Source: Escarpia spicata
Lineage: Eukaryota; Annelida; Polychaeta; Sabellida; Siboglinidae
DNA: 64,000 bases
Reading direction: 5' to 3'
Assembly (NCBI GenBank): GCA_963995525.1
Contig: OZ023209.1
Location: 14,107,068 to 14,171,067, forward strand
A program made the position numbers and the translations under genes. Numbering within the stretch: position 1 is the first letter of the stretch; each line of letters begins with the position of its first letter. This document shows, piece after piece, positions 1 through 13,200 of this stretch. The notes under the pieces were generated by a model. It saw nothing but the letters and a program-made list of their open reading frames with translations. It had not been told where the DNA came from and ran no database searches.

Positions 1-139
1 ATGTACCTTAGTTACCATGGATAGATCTTGCTGAAATTTGGACCACTCAAAGATAATGGTATTCTGGAGACATTCTGTTAATATGAAAACAAGATCTTTG
101 TTAGAAAAAACAGCAGTATAATTTATTGTGTAATTACCA

Positions 140-2190
140 CAATTTTTAGTCCTTTGGCCGAAGGTCCAAGGGACTGTTGCCATCATTCTGCATCCGCCGT
201 TAGCTGCCGTATCTCAGAAACCGTTCAGCAACTTTTTCTCTAATTTTGCATAGACATCTTAGGGCAGTGTATTTGATTGAATCATTTTAAGGGCTCCCTA
301 GGGCCTCCAAGGACCCCAAAACTGGTAAAAATGTAATATTTTGCCTATTTTTTCAAAAACTGTTCAACTTTTTAAAAATAATTTTGCATAGATGTATCTT
401 AAGGTGCTGCCACTATATACAAGAAATCTGTATTTGATTTAATCATTCTAAGGGGCCCCCAAAGTGCAAAAGTTTTACATTACCTAGTGATGTGGTTTTG
501 AGAAGGGCCCTTGAGACCACCCCCAACAGTAGATTTTGTTTAATGTGCCAGAAAGCCAGCAGCATGACTAAACTCTGCAGCCTAGTGCTATTCTTCCATT
601 GAGACCTTGACTAATCTTTAATTGGTCACAGAGCCAAGGCAGAGTAGACACACTTGACCCCTGTTAGACTGAACAGTTGCCTAAAACTGTTAAACTATCT
701 TCAAAACTATTGATTTTCTATAATTGCAAGTTATGTTTATTTTGATGTTCATTTAATTATTATAAAATGGTGTGACTTTGGTGTCTATTGGTTAAAGATG
801 TATTGTCTGTAGAAACCTGTAGGTGACAAACATAGAAAATTAATATTATGTCACCTGTAGGTGACAAACATAGAAAATTAATATTCTGGACAACTATAGA
901 GTGACATATCCTATACTTTATTGATATCAAATGCATTCTACTGTTCTGTTTACGCTTGCCATGCCTTGTGTAGACATGGTACTGTGTAAATCAATTGTAT
1001 CAATATAGACTACTAATTACAGATTCACAATATAGTTGACACTTGAAACAACCAAATGTCAACCATTAGAAGAGTTGACATAGTTCCGCTATACACAAGC
1101 AAGAAAGCTGTATTTGATTGAATCATTCTAGTGTCATCAGCATAAAATTATAGTAGAACATACATTTTCTACATCATCATCACTAAGGTTGTTGTAAATT
1201 TCACCAGCTGCCATGTCAAGTCCGTTATAATTGTGACTAACAGTGTTCAAAATTATTCAGGTAAATAGCAAATAACAAAGGACACAAGTTTTCTCCTTGC
1301 CGTACCTCTACATCACATGAGAAGAAGGCTGACACAGCCTGGCCCTGATTTATACATGATTTAGCGTTTTTGTACATGTTGTATAAATCTAAATCAAATG
1401 CTTTCTTATAATCAATGAAGGCACAATAAAGCCTTTTGCATCGAAACAAATACAATTCAACCAATACCCCTATCTGAACACTGCCTGTTCTTCACCTATT
1501 ACATTCGCTTTGTTTAGGTATGTGGTCAGTCTGGTGTTCTGAACAATCACTAAGGATTAATGAACACTTGTGCAGAATGTCACCCACTTGGCAGGTTTAA
1601 TTGATCTATTCAGCAATGAGGACATTGCTTAGGCCTCACTCTGGACACTGTCACTCACAGTGTTGTGTATTGTCTTAGTTGGTGCATTGAGCTAATCTAC
1701 TTGACCATGAATCAGTGGTGGCTCTGGTTGTGTATTACACCCAGCTGTGGAGCTAAGATTCTCTGCCTGCTATTGTTTTATGGAAACTGTGACTAATCTG
1801 TAATTGGTCACTGGCAGTAGCTTGTGTCAACAGACAGCATTAAGCTACTAGACCCCTGTTTAACTGGACAGTTGCCTGTAAGTTTGAAACTGTGTCAAAC
1901 AGTGAGTTTACCTTTTGCTCTCAAATAATCTGCCCTCTTAGTTTTATACATAAAGACATAATCTGGCATAACTTGATAAGTCTTTGTAGCAGCACATTTG
2001 TACTTCCAGTGTATCATTGCAACATAACATACATATTACATACTGTGTGCCACATTTGAATGTTGTGCATGTAATATTTCCATGCAATCCATTTGCATAT
2101 ATAATGTAAAACTTCAACAGCCGTTTTCTTCATTTTCACTTTTTGACCGCTACCATGTTCAATGCTCCATAACTTCGCCAATTTTTAAGA
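140..2190. repeat. Dispersed repeat family R1, copy 1
   Basis: Several blocks recur in the same order at 6338-8480. The block starting ggccgaaggtccaagggac (about 155) recurs at about 6344. Units carrying ctctaattttgcatagac and aatctgtatttgattgaatc recur several times. A block at about 1851-2187 recurs almost unchanged at 8141-8478. The strand of the parent element is not known. A LINE fragment lies inside. Confidence 0.8.
1076..1470 (-). mobile_element. Non-LTR retrotransposon fragment, reverse transcriptase domain (copy 1)
   Basis: On the minus strand this reads CAFIDYKKAFD, then NMYKNAKSCI, then [20 protein letters not shown], then [14 protein letters not shown]. These are fingers and palm motifs of a jockey/CR1-like reverse transcriptase common in marine invertebrates. 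The frame is broken and the catalytic YADD segment is lost. It is a dead fragment inside an intron. Confidence 0.85.
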
Positions 2191-2365
2191 AAAGCTAAAA
2201 CTGCAGCACGGTTATACCTTAGTTAGCGTGGACACATCTGAAAGATATTTGGATCACTCAAAGATAATATCATTCTCATGACATTGTATTAATACATAAA
2301 CAAAACCTTTGTTACTAATAATTTAGCAACACATTAATTACTTGTGTAATTACTGACATTGTTAA

Positions 2366-3856
2366 AGGGAATAAAAACATCTATGGCTTGAATTCATGTT
2401 ATATTGCATCCTGCTATCTATTTCCATGTCCACCAAGCCAAAAACAATCAAAAAAATCAATGAATTAGAAATTCCACATTTAATGCTGTACAACCGTACA
2501 TTTTCGAATATGCATATTTTTGGCGCGCTTTTTGGGATGCCGAGATGTGACATCACTTATGACCCACACTCGCATCAGGCCGACCCTTTCCATGCATTCA
2601 GAGCATGTTTACAAGTATAGCTTTTGGGTCGAAACGAGCGTCAGAATGAGTTATTGTGCAATATTCCGATGATATACAAACACTAGTCATCATAGAGGAA
2701 CAAGCAGTTATCTTACTGTTCCACGTGAATCCAATTTTATTCAAAACAATGAATGCGAATGGGCCTACAAGTCGACTAGGTTTCGCCGAGCTTGGGCTCG
2801 TTTTCAGAATAATTATATATCGAATGCAACCACCGAGAGATAATCTACACCAATAAACATACATAGCAAACATATATTGTATCCAGCTACATAAAGTAAC
2901 GTGTACAATCTCATAATATCACTAGAATATCGATGTACGAAGGAGGAGTTGTACAATTTATCATAACAACTTAAATCAGTCAGTGAATTTCTATCGGTCA
3001 TGTTAGCTCAGTTGGTAAAGGTGTTGGTTCCTTGGCATTTATTTTGCAATCGGGCGACGCCGGTTCAATCCCCACACCAAACCATTGATTTTTTAAACTC
3101 TTTTTTGGTTTATGTTTTCACCAAGTAATATAAACAAAATAATTGTTATACTATGATGCACTGTTTGTAAGTATTTTTTAAATTGTTGTAGTAATTATTT
3201 ATTCGCCACAAAAATGAAAATATGGTAATTATATATAACGCAATGTTTCTAAATTTTATTTATCCAGACAGATCACCATTTGTTTTCACATATATAATTA
3301 AAATATATTACCGTACAATATATATATATATATATATACAGTTAATAAATGATATATCCATTACATTATATTTGTTTGGATAAATAAAATTGAGAAACAT
3401 CGTTATATAATTCCCATATTTTAATTTTTGTGGCGAATAAATAATTACTACAACAATTAAAAAATACTTACAAACAGGATTCATGTGGAACGGTAAGATA
3501 ACTGCTTGTTCCTCTATGATGACTAGTGTTTGTATTACATCGGAATATTGCACAATAACTCATTCTGACGCTCGTTTCGACCCAAAAGCTATACTTGTAA
3601 ACATGCTCTGAATGCATGGAAAGGGTCGGCCTGATGCGAGTGTGGGTCATAAGTGACGTCCCGATACCACGTGATCGCCTAGCTTATTAAAATGTAATTT
3701 TCCACGGGAATCGCTAAACAGACAGGTTGAAAATCGAATTTATGCTACAAATGTATTTTTCTGTATTTTTTTAATGTTGTCAAATGATACATACAAGGTT
3801 AAACTTTGTGTACACATCGAAAAAGGATTTTAGCTAATGCCTTATTTTTATTCCCT
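2366..3856. mobile_element. TTAA-flanked foldback DNA element with a nested insertion
   Basis: TTAA at 2362-2365 and 3857-3860 flanks 12-bp terminal inverted repeats AGGGAATAAAAA. Inside, about 2541-2732 pairs with 3477-3665, and 3162-3270 pairs with about 3369-3476, so the right arm is continuous and the left arm is split. No transposase is present. TTAA target duplication is typical of piggyBac-type elements, but the family assignment is an inference. Confidence 0.7.
2733..3161. mobile_element. Insertion (about 429 bp) splitting the left arm of the foldback element
   Basis: The right arm reads ...acaaaca|ggattcatg... continuously, while the complementary left-arm halves stop at 2732 and resume at 3162. 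The inserted DNA contains a degenerate tRNA-like segment (about 2998-3080) with gctcagttggtaaag (A-box like) and ggttcaatcccc (B-box like), so it may be a SINE relic. I saw no clear target duplication. Confidence 0.55.
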
Positions 3857-3860
3857 TTAA

Positions 3861-4771
3861 GAAAGACAAAAACCAGCAGCTCTATTATGCCTTTATACAT
3901 AAAATTAATTTTATAGAGATAATTGTCACTGGTGGGTCAGTAAGAATTTTAATATTGCATATTATTTTTTTAAACAACTTATTGAGATTTACGAAAACAT
4001 GTCAATACAATGAACATTTTCGTAATCTTCTCAATAAAAATACAAGTACAACAGATTGTTATATTTAACAAGAATTTTAATACTAAAGAACAGCGTAACT
4101 ACATAACAACAGATCGGTGACAGTGTCCAATAAATCAAGTGTAGCTGCCAGACTGGCCACCTCCTTGTTTGAGTGGTGTCGGCATGGCGCACACGGGTGC
4201 CAGTAACGGGTTCCCTGGCCCTGTCAGTGTCTCGTCCCCTATCCTGCCTGCTCAAATGCAGCAGCAGTAGTTTCTAGTTTTGGCTCCTCTTCATTAGATG
4301 GTCCAACAACAGGGGCAGTCTCCGGCGATGCTAAGTCTCATAATTAGAGAGTAGCAGTGGTGGCAATCGATAAAACAAATATTAAGGAATTATATTCAGG
4401 GAAAATCTCAAAATCTGTGGATTCGCGACTTTTTTTACATAAACGGCATTTACGGAAAAAGAAAAGCCGACATCAGACTCATTTTGGGTAAAATATAACT
4501 AGCTTTCACCTACCCTTATAGTAACAAACTGAGGGCAACTGTTATAACAGTTGTAGTATTTTGATCTTAAATTTGTAACAGTATCACCCTCGGGGGAATG
4601 TCTCTCCATAAATTTGTCCACAGAGAAAAGTTAATATATCTAAATAACGGCCATTGTGCCAATTGTCCAAGGAAGAAAATGGACATAGAAAGAGGCATGT
4701 GAACCTAGGTGCCTAGGTACAATTACTGAGGTCATTGATAAATGCTACTGAGGTCATTGTTTATTTTTCAG
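3861..4771. other. Intron, no recognised feature
   Basis: AT-rich intronic DNA with stops in all frames. Nothing resembling the missing upstream GCLC exon (human block RFSTLTRNIRHRRGEK) was seen here or earlier in the window. Confidence 0.6.
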
Positions 4772-4992
4772 TTTTCAAAGACACGGAGACGCCATCTCCC
4801 TTCCGGGAGGATCTTACCCAGTGTGGGGATGCTGAGGGGGAGGGGATGAGGTCCTCAAGGGATGACCACGTCTACATGGACGCCATGGGGTTTGGCATGG
4901 GGGCGTGTTGCCTTCAGGTCACCTTCCAGGCTTGCAACATAACAGAGGCGCGACTCCTGTATGATCAACTGGCCCCGCTCTGCCCTATTCTT
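4772..4992 (+). CDS. GCLC: GCLC exon A (first in window)
   Basis: Acceptor tttttcag before 4772 and donor gtacgt at 4993. The exon enters in phase 1 (one base from the previous exon completes an Ile/Val codon) and leaves in phase 0. It encodes [10 protein letters not shown], then an acidic low-complexity stretch, then [14 protein letters not shown] and [11 protein letters not shown]. The adjacent Cys pair in GACCLQ corresponds to human Cys248/249. The acidic insert [14 protein letters not shown] is of similar length to the human segment but differs in sequence. Confidence 0.95.
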
Positions 4993-7900
4993 GTACGTAC
5001 CAGTTCGTTCGTGCTCATCAACATTATCTGTCAGACACCTACTAAGAGTTAGTCTATTACATGAAGCTCCCAAATGTTATTCCGTTGCTCCTACCGGCTT
5101 AGTGCACTTTTTTGGTTTCTAAATATAGAAAATATGTCTATTTTTTGCCTGTTACCCCATCTGCAATACCATGAAACATGTTCAATTTCCCAAATCCCAC
5201 AAAGATTTTTACCTGATCTTGACCTGTTTCTAACATATCTAACATTGCCGTACGTTATTTGTCTGTTTTTGCCAAACACTTTCAACTGTTTCACCCATAG
5301 ATTTTCAAATGCTTGAAGATTGTAGGGAACCAGTCATAATTTATCAAGGGTTGGAGGACTCCAACAGGAGCTCAGTTTTAAGTGAACAGGATTGGGGGAG
5401 TTGAAATTCAGAGCACAACATTTTACAAACAAAACATTTGTATGGATATACAAAATGGAAGTCAGATTTTAATGCAACGGATTTTTGGGGTAAATGGGAT
5501 ATCATACCAGGCTATGTCCACCGATTCTTACACCAACCCCCTGATATAACACAATGACTGCTCACTTAGTGTGGAGGATACAACACAAAACACAATGACT
5601 GCTCCCTTAGTGTGGAGAAATTGTTTTAGTTGGCAAATTTGTTCTTTTAAACATATCCAATACATGAATTGATCTTGCAGAGGCTTTCGTCGATGTGACA
5701 CACCAGCTCCTGGTCTTTCTGATCCATATGGGTCAGAAAGACCAGGAGCTGAAAGGGGAATTACAAACTATCTCACATGTACGCTGACGTCACACGTCAC
5801 ATGTTCGCTGACGTCATACGTCACATGTACGCTGACGTCACACGTCACATGTACTGGTGAAGTTGGTGTGTCACGTCAACGAGACTGTACAAGGTAAATT
5901 TATGTATTGGATATGTTTAAAAGAACTGATTTGCGTAGAAATGAACTATCCTGAAGAATGTTCAGCAATGTTTTAGTTGGCGTTGAGTGCGGCCTGCCCA
6001 GTACAGAGAGGTTACTTGACTGACGTAGACTGTCGATGGAACATCATCGCAGCCTCTGTTGACGACAGAACGAAGGAAGAACGCGGCCTCCAGGTAATGC
6101 ATTGTCAGCAGTTGTCTTCAATGCTTGCTGTCACAATGGTTATGTTGCCATCACGAGCAACACGTTTTTCATAATTACTTTCCCCGTTGATGACATCATC
6201 AATACAAGACCCATTTATACTGCTACACTTAGTGAAACATCTGTTATTATTATACACATTTTTTGAGATAACAAATTATGGAATTAATACTATTTTTTTA
6301 TTTCTGACTGCAAATTAGTTTAGTAACATACTTAAAGATTTTTTGGCCGAAGGTCCAAGGGACTATTGCCATCATTCTACTTCCGCCGTCCGCCGTTAGC
6401 TGCCGTAACTCAGAAACCGTTCAGCAACTTTTTCTCTAATTTTGTATAGACGTATCTTAGGGCACTGCCACTATGCACGGGAAATCTGTATTTGATTGAA
6501 TCATTCTAAGGGCTCCCTAGGGCCTCCAAGGACCCCAAAACTGATAAAAATGTAAAATGTTGCCTATTTTTTCAAAAACTCTTTGGCAACTTTTTCTCAA
6601 ATTTTGCATATATATTTCATATGGTAGTGTCATTGTACGAAAAAAATCTGTATTTGATTGAGTCATTCTAAGGGCACCTAATGACCCCCCCAAAAAGGAC
6701 CCCAAAACTTGTAAATTTTCACATTTTGCCTATTTTTTCAAAAACTCTTAAATAACTTTTTCTCTAATTTTGCATAGACATTTCATGTGGTAGTGCCACT
6801 GTGCACAAGAAATCTGTATTTGATTGAATCATTCTAAGGGCACCAAAGGTCCCCTAAAATGCAAAATTTGCTAACTAAATGGTCTACTGCAGCAGATGAT
6901 CTAGCAGGCTTGCAGTCCTTTTGTTCAACTAATCCCTTTTCCCACAACATCTGTCACACCTCACTGGGGCTGCTGGTGGAAAGTGTGACTAATCTGTAAT
7001 TGGTCACTGGCAGAGGCTTGGGTCACTGTGACTGCTGGTGGAAAGTGTGACTAATCTGTAATTGGTCAATGGCAGAGGCTTGGGTCAACAGACACACAGC
7101 ACCCTCTAGACCCCTAGACAGTTGTGCCTACATTCTAAGGGGTCATCCTGAAACAACCACATGTCAACCATTAGAAGAGTTGACATATTTCCGCTAAATA
7201 CAAGAAATCTGTATTTGATTGAATCATTCTAGTATCATCAGCATATAGTAGAACATACATTTGCAAGAAAATGTCTACATCATCATCACTAAGGTTGTAA
7301 ATTTCACCAGCTGCCATGTCAAGTCCCTTATAATTATGACTAACAGTGTTCAAAATCATTCAGGTAAATAGCAAATAACAAAGGAGACAAGTTTTCTCCT
7401 TGTGGTAACTCTACATCACATGAGAAGAAGGCTGACACAGCCCCCCCAAAATGCTAAATACTTACACTATCTAGTAATGTGGTTTTGAGAAGGGCCCTTG
7501 AGACTATCCCCTAACAGTAGATTGTGTGTATTGTGCCAGAAACAGAATGCTATTCCCCTTCCCAAAACATCTGCCACGTGCAGAGTCTGTGTCTTGCATG
7601 GATATCTGTTTTTATGCAGTTGTTTTATATAAGCAGGAAGTTTGTGAAATTAGTTATTCTTAGGCCACAGAAAAGTAATTCCCGGTTTCTCATCAATGCA
7701 TGTATTAAAAAATATGTGCCACAACATTTTATTTTCTATTATAATTATTCCTCTAAATGCAAGACGTGGTGCAATAAGTGAACAGTAAACATGTCAACAT
7801 TTTATTTCCATCATAACCCTTAATGATCTGTAACTATGATTCACCAAAAAACATTTAATTAATAATCACTTACAGGGTTGTTTGATTTCTGCCGGGCAGA

Positions 7901-10146
7901 AACTGTTTCTGCCCGGCAGAAACGGCAACAATAGGAAATACATGCCATTGATAGGCAAAGATGTTCTTTTTATAGAAAACATCAGTTTCTTTCTGTACCT
8001 GTCTACGTAGAACTAGGTTAAACATCTTAACAATAACTATAATTAGTAATGTGGGGCTGTTTTTTTCTCAAAAACTTTTCAGTAACTTTTTCTCTAATTT
8101 TTCATAGATATTTCATGTGGTAGTGCCTGCTATTGTTTGATAGACTCCTGTTAAACTGGACAGTTGCCTGTAGGTTTTAAACTCTGTCAAACAGTGAGTC
8201 TACCTTTTGCTCTCAAATAATATGTCCTCCTAGTTTTACACATAAAGACATAATCTAGCATAACTTAATAAGTTTTTGTAGCAGCACATTTGTACTTCCA
8301 GTGTATCATTGCAACATAACATACATATTACATACTGTGTGCCACATTTGAATGTTGTGCATGTAATATTTCCATGCAGTCCATTTGCATATATAATGTA
8401 AAACTTCAACAGCTGTTTTCTTCAATTTCACTTTTTGACCCCTACCATGTTCAATGCTCCATAACTTCACCAATTTTTGTAGCAGTCATAATTTTTGAAA
8501 CCGTGTAAAGCACCCTACCCAACCTTTACAAGAATGTAAGAAAACAATGTACAATTTTTCCGACTTATCACTCATTTGGTCAGGGGTCACATATAGACGT
8601 ATTAGTCCAAAGGACTTCAACTTGGCCCATTTTTTTTTTTTGCTTCTCTGTTTTGCGCTGGAATGAATATATCTGGAATTTAAGCATGTATTTTCATTCT
8701 AGATTCTGTTTCATTCATATTTGATAAGGTTAAGTTGCATGTTAGATCTAACAACCATATTAAATATCAGGAATGTTTTTTCATTGCAGCCACTGAAAGA
8801 AAATAGGTTTGTGATTCCAAAGTCGCGATATGACTCGATAGACAGCTATCTGTCTCCGTGTTCTGAGTCATTCAATGACATTGACCTTGTCTATGATAAG
8901 GATGTCTACAAACAACTCCGGGACGAAGGTAGGTCTAGACTGGCTCACAAGAATGCACTTCTTATTGGCCCTGTGTAAACTTATCGATAATTTAGAAATT
9001 GTTCTGTCTAGTTTCCTATCCCGCAATGTAAAATATTGTTCTCACAAAGGTCGTGAAACGTTTCTAATTTAGCTAAAAACTTCCACCAGAAATTATTTTC
9101 TGATAATTTCAAAAAGTTTAAAATAGAAATGTTTAAAAATAAAAAACTGACCGACCTACTCAGGCCAGTTTCCCCGATTCAAATTTTGTTAGTGTTGAAG
9201 TTAGATGATAACAGATTGTTCCTAAATGCTCAGACACCACATCTCAACACAGGTTTTAAGCAATTTCTAAGTCAAAGCTGCACTATACTAAAGTTGTCAA
9301 TAGATGAATAAGCAAGCTAGGGAGCTTAGAAGGTTAAGCACGATGAAAAAGATGTCTTCATCTTTTGACTGAGTTTCACACGTTGTAAGTGATACAAAAC
9401 TGACACGGGTTTTTCATTTGTACCCAACAGTAGATTCTGAAATAAGTAAAACACAGCAACAATATTTGGGTACCGGTAATCATAATTCTTGAATGTAACT
9501 GATAATTTATTGTTACTATTATAATCATGTTTTTAAAAATACATTAAAAAAAATACTATGTTCCAAAACTAAAAAATCAGATGTTGGACAGAAATTATTA
9601 TGTGAAAATTACGATCACAAATCACATTTGCTTAATCGTGATATGTAATATTTACGTTGAAAAGACACATGTTGTATTATTTACATGTAATACTGAGAAT
9701 GAATGATCATTGGGTTGTCCAGGCATCGATCACCTGCTGGCCCAGCATATGGCCCATCTGTTTATTCGAGACCCAATCTCACTGTTCAGTGAGAAAGTTG
9801 ACCAGGACGACTCTTGCGATACTGACCACTTCGAGGTAGGGGAGCATTCACAGGTGGCGACATTCTCCCATCTGTATAGAGTTCATAGTTGGCCATATTC
9901 AGCTATTTGTATTGAGTGCAGAAATTCTTGGATGTTTACAAACATTTATTTACAAACACTGGCTTTGCCATTCATATAGGTGACTGATATTTTTATAGTT
10001 AGTATGCAGCCTTTGACCTCTCACTCGTTTGAAGTTTGTGTAACAAGTTTCACGCAGGTCACAGTGTCACACATACGCATGCATGCACCATGCGAGTGCG
10101 TGCACACACACACACACACGTACACACTATCAGTCACTCACACACT

Positions 10147-10244
<98 letters not shown>

Positions 10245-13200
10245 TAAACACACAGTACTTTAATTAGTCTTGCAAAATTGTCAGTTGCATCCCAAAGATC
10301 TGAGCTTCTTGCAATTTTAGACAGCTGGTTGTATTTAGTTGTGCCACTGTTTAACTTGTCACCAGCGAATTGTAATTGGCAAGACTGAAGTAACTGCCAT
10401 TGTTTTGCCATTGTAGTGTTTGTGAAAGGCTGATGAATTTACACTGAGTTTATTGTGGAATGTATCAGCATATTGGTATATGACATTATGACTGAATATG
10501 CGTAACTGTATTTCCTGTGCTTTCTAATTGTTCCGCTGTTGTCACTCTTGGTATGTTGATTGCAGAACATTCAGTCAACCAACTGGCAGACGATGCGCTT
10601 CAAACCACCGCCCCCTGACTCCAGCATTGGCTGGAGGGTCGAGTTCCGACCAACAGAGGTATGTGCAGATTGTCATGAAAATCTAATTCGTTATCGTTAT
10701 TTCATTAAAACTGTGTGTGGGTCTCAGTAATTTTGTATGTATGTCCAAGCATATTTCCATCAGGTTCGCAAGTAGGCATGCTAGTAAGGCCATTAGAGTG
10801 GTTCATATATACAGTCTGCGGAAAAAAATTGTTGCTGTGATGAAAAAAGCTATTTTATATACATAGTTAGGTACAGAGGTGCAAGAAACACACAAAAGAC
10901 ATTCACTTTCTTTATTTAGTGACATTGCCCTTGGCTTGGATGACCTTTTGGATGCGTGTGGGCACGCTGTCACTCAATTTCTGGAAGTAGTCAAGGTGCA
11001 TGTCCAGAACCCACAGATTCTTGATCTCCTCGCACAGATGGGGAACACTGCTCGTGTTCTTGCAGGAAAGCTTTCTCTTCATCTGATTCCATCATGGTCC
11101 GGGGAGTTTCCTGGCCACTGCAGCACCTCAATTTTCTCCTTCTTGAGCCATGTTGACACACTTTTGGCCTTGTGGCAGGGGGCGCTGTCTTGCATGAAGT
11201 GGGTGCACTCATGGATGTAGTAGGCATTCTTCAGATGAGATTCCAAAACATCCACATAATGAACTCCATTCATCATCACGTTCTTCGGAAGGAAGTATAG
11301 GCCTCCCCAGCCCTTCTGTCCACTGAAACACCCCCAAACCATCACTCCATCCGGGTGTTTGACAGTCTTCTGGGTCTTGGGGTCGTACCGGCTCGTGCCA
11401 ATGGGTCGCCTGAAGGTCATGGTGCGATGGGATCTTGGACATCAGTGTTGCTTGGTTAGTGCAAACTGGCAGCTGGGCATTACATAGTAACATTGTAACA
11501 TTCCCCTTGTCTTGGTTGATTTCTGCCTCTAGTTTTTTGTATCCATATTACCTCAGTTATGTGTCTTCTCCCTTCATATCTATTACTTTCACAACTTCTG
11601 AGTCAATTTGTATTGTTCTCACTGGGGTGGGGTGTGTGAGGACTCACCTCGTGATGGTTGTTCCTTTTCATTTCTTCTGTACTGTTGACATCATCCAACC
11701 TGGACATCATATATACTAGTGAAGCTGTTTGGCAAAGAGGAAAATACCATACCTAACTTATTTGTTGGATAAAAAGAAGAATTAAATTCAATAAAAATTA
11801 AATATCCTAAAGAATGTTAAATGTTCAGAATCATGTAAGTTCAGTAATTAAACACTGACATCTGTGTTTCCCGCAGGTGCAACTGACAGACTTTGAGAAT
11901 GCTGCCTACGTTGTGTTTGTCGTACTCCTCACCAGAGCAATCCTTTCCTTCAAACTCAACTTTGTTATGCCAATTTCCAAGGTAAGACATTTCTTTCTTC
12001 ATCCGCTAAGGTAATAATAGCTAAGTTGACAGCAGTCTTAAGATAAACTAACAGTTTTGCAGTGGATTAAAAATGAAGTTCAATGTTTGTTTTTGGAACA
12101 GATTCTTTTTGGTTTTGCTATCTTACAATAAATAAGATTCAAATAGTAGATGGAAGTGATACTTGAAAATTGTACTATTTGCAGGTAATGCTAATGATGT
12201 TTGTCTAACAGTGATTCTAATTGTTACTTGTCAGGTTGATGAGAACATGAAGGCAGCACAGAAACGAGACGCTGTCCGTCAAGAAAAGTTCTACTTCAGA
12301 CGAAACATCTCAACCTGTAAGTGTGATATCCTTATGTACGGGGAATGGTGGTGTTGTGTTTGGATCAATCATGGTGTGCAGTAGTTGTGCGGTAACTACT
12401 AAGCAGTACAACGCTGAATTGATCAAAGGGACGATGGTTTAAATCCGCCTTCCGACCGCCGTATCTTTGGTTCCTTCAACTTCTAACAGGGGAAATAAAA
12501 CAATTAGGAGGTGGGACATTGTCTGGTGTTCACCGCAGTCACATTATGTCGACTGTATCTCGTCCATGTAGTACCTTTTCCTCATTGACTTGAAATCGGT
12601 TAATTTCGGCTGTATGCAAAGAAGGGTACAAATGTGTTCATCGGTATAACACAAAATTCAGTTGAATCAAATAGTAGCAAGAACAACTGTGATGACTGCG
12701 GTCGAAGTGAGTTTGATGTTGCATAAGGCAACAAATAAATGCTTTTCACTAATCGGCAATCCAATCACAGTGCAAACATCAAATTTTTGCTCTACATTCC
12801 TCTATTTACATTTACATTTTGAACAAAATTCTCCCCATAATTCCATGTGTGCACATGCTCAGTCACAAAAATTGGTGATCTCCAAACATGTCAGTGTCTT
12901 TGTTCACCCGACTTTGGTGTGTAGTGGTTGGGTGAACGCCAGCAGAGCTATGGTTGGTTAAACCATGCTGGTAGGGATTCAACTGTAACCCATTTTAAAG
13001 TCTGATGATGTGTCTTGCAGACGTATCGTCAAGTACATTTTACAGTACTTTTACTTGGACTTGTACTTGGGTTTTTGAAATCACTTGTACTTGTTCAATT
13101 GTACTTGCCAAAATATCAAGTACATTTCAAGTATGTTTCAAGTACATAACTTGAGTACCTGCTTCAATGCAAAGTAATACTTCTCTACTCTTTAGCCTGT

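Larger units (their letters stand above)
5641..5926. mobile_element. Small TIR element (MITE-like) with internal hairpin and CRE array
   Basis: Perfect 25-bp terminal inverted repeats occupy 5641-5665 and 5902-5926 (gttcttttaaacatatccaa and its complement). Further in, gtgacacacca on the left matches its complement on the right. Inside are a 19-bp-arm hairpin (5704-5722 with 5733-5751) and three 24-bp tandem units. It has no coding capacity and no target duplication that I could call. Confidence 0.75.

Noticed and set aside
2998..3080. tRNA gene
   Set aside because: A- and B-box-like phrases are present, but T-stem pairs fail at two positions and the acceptor arms do not pair; more likely a SINE relic.
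10036..10411. His/Thr and Cys/Val frames on both strands
   Set aside because: (CA)n microsatellite read in different frames. The same applies at 28279-28652, 33573-33901, 46664-46949 and 51910-52366.
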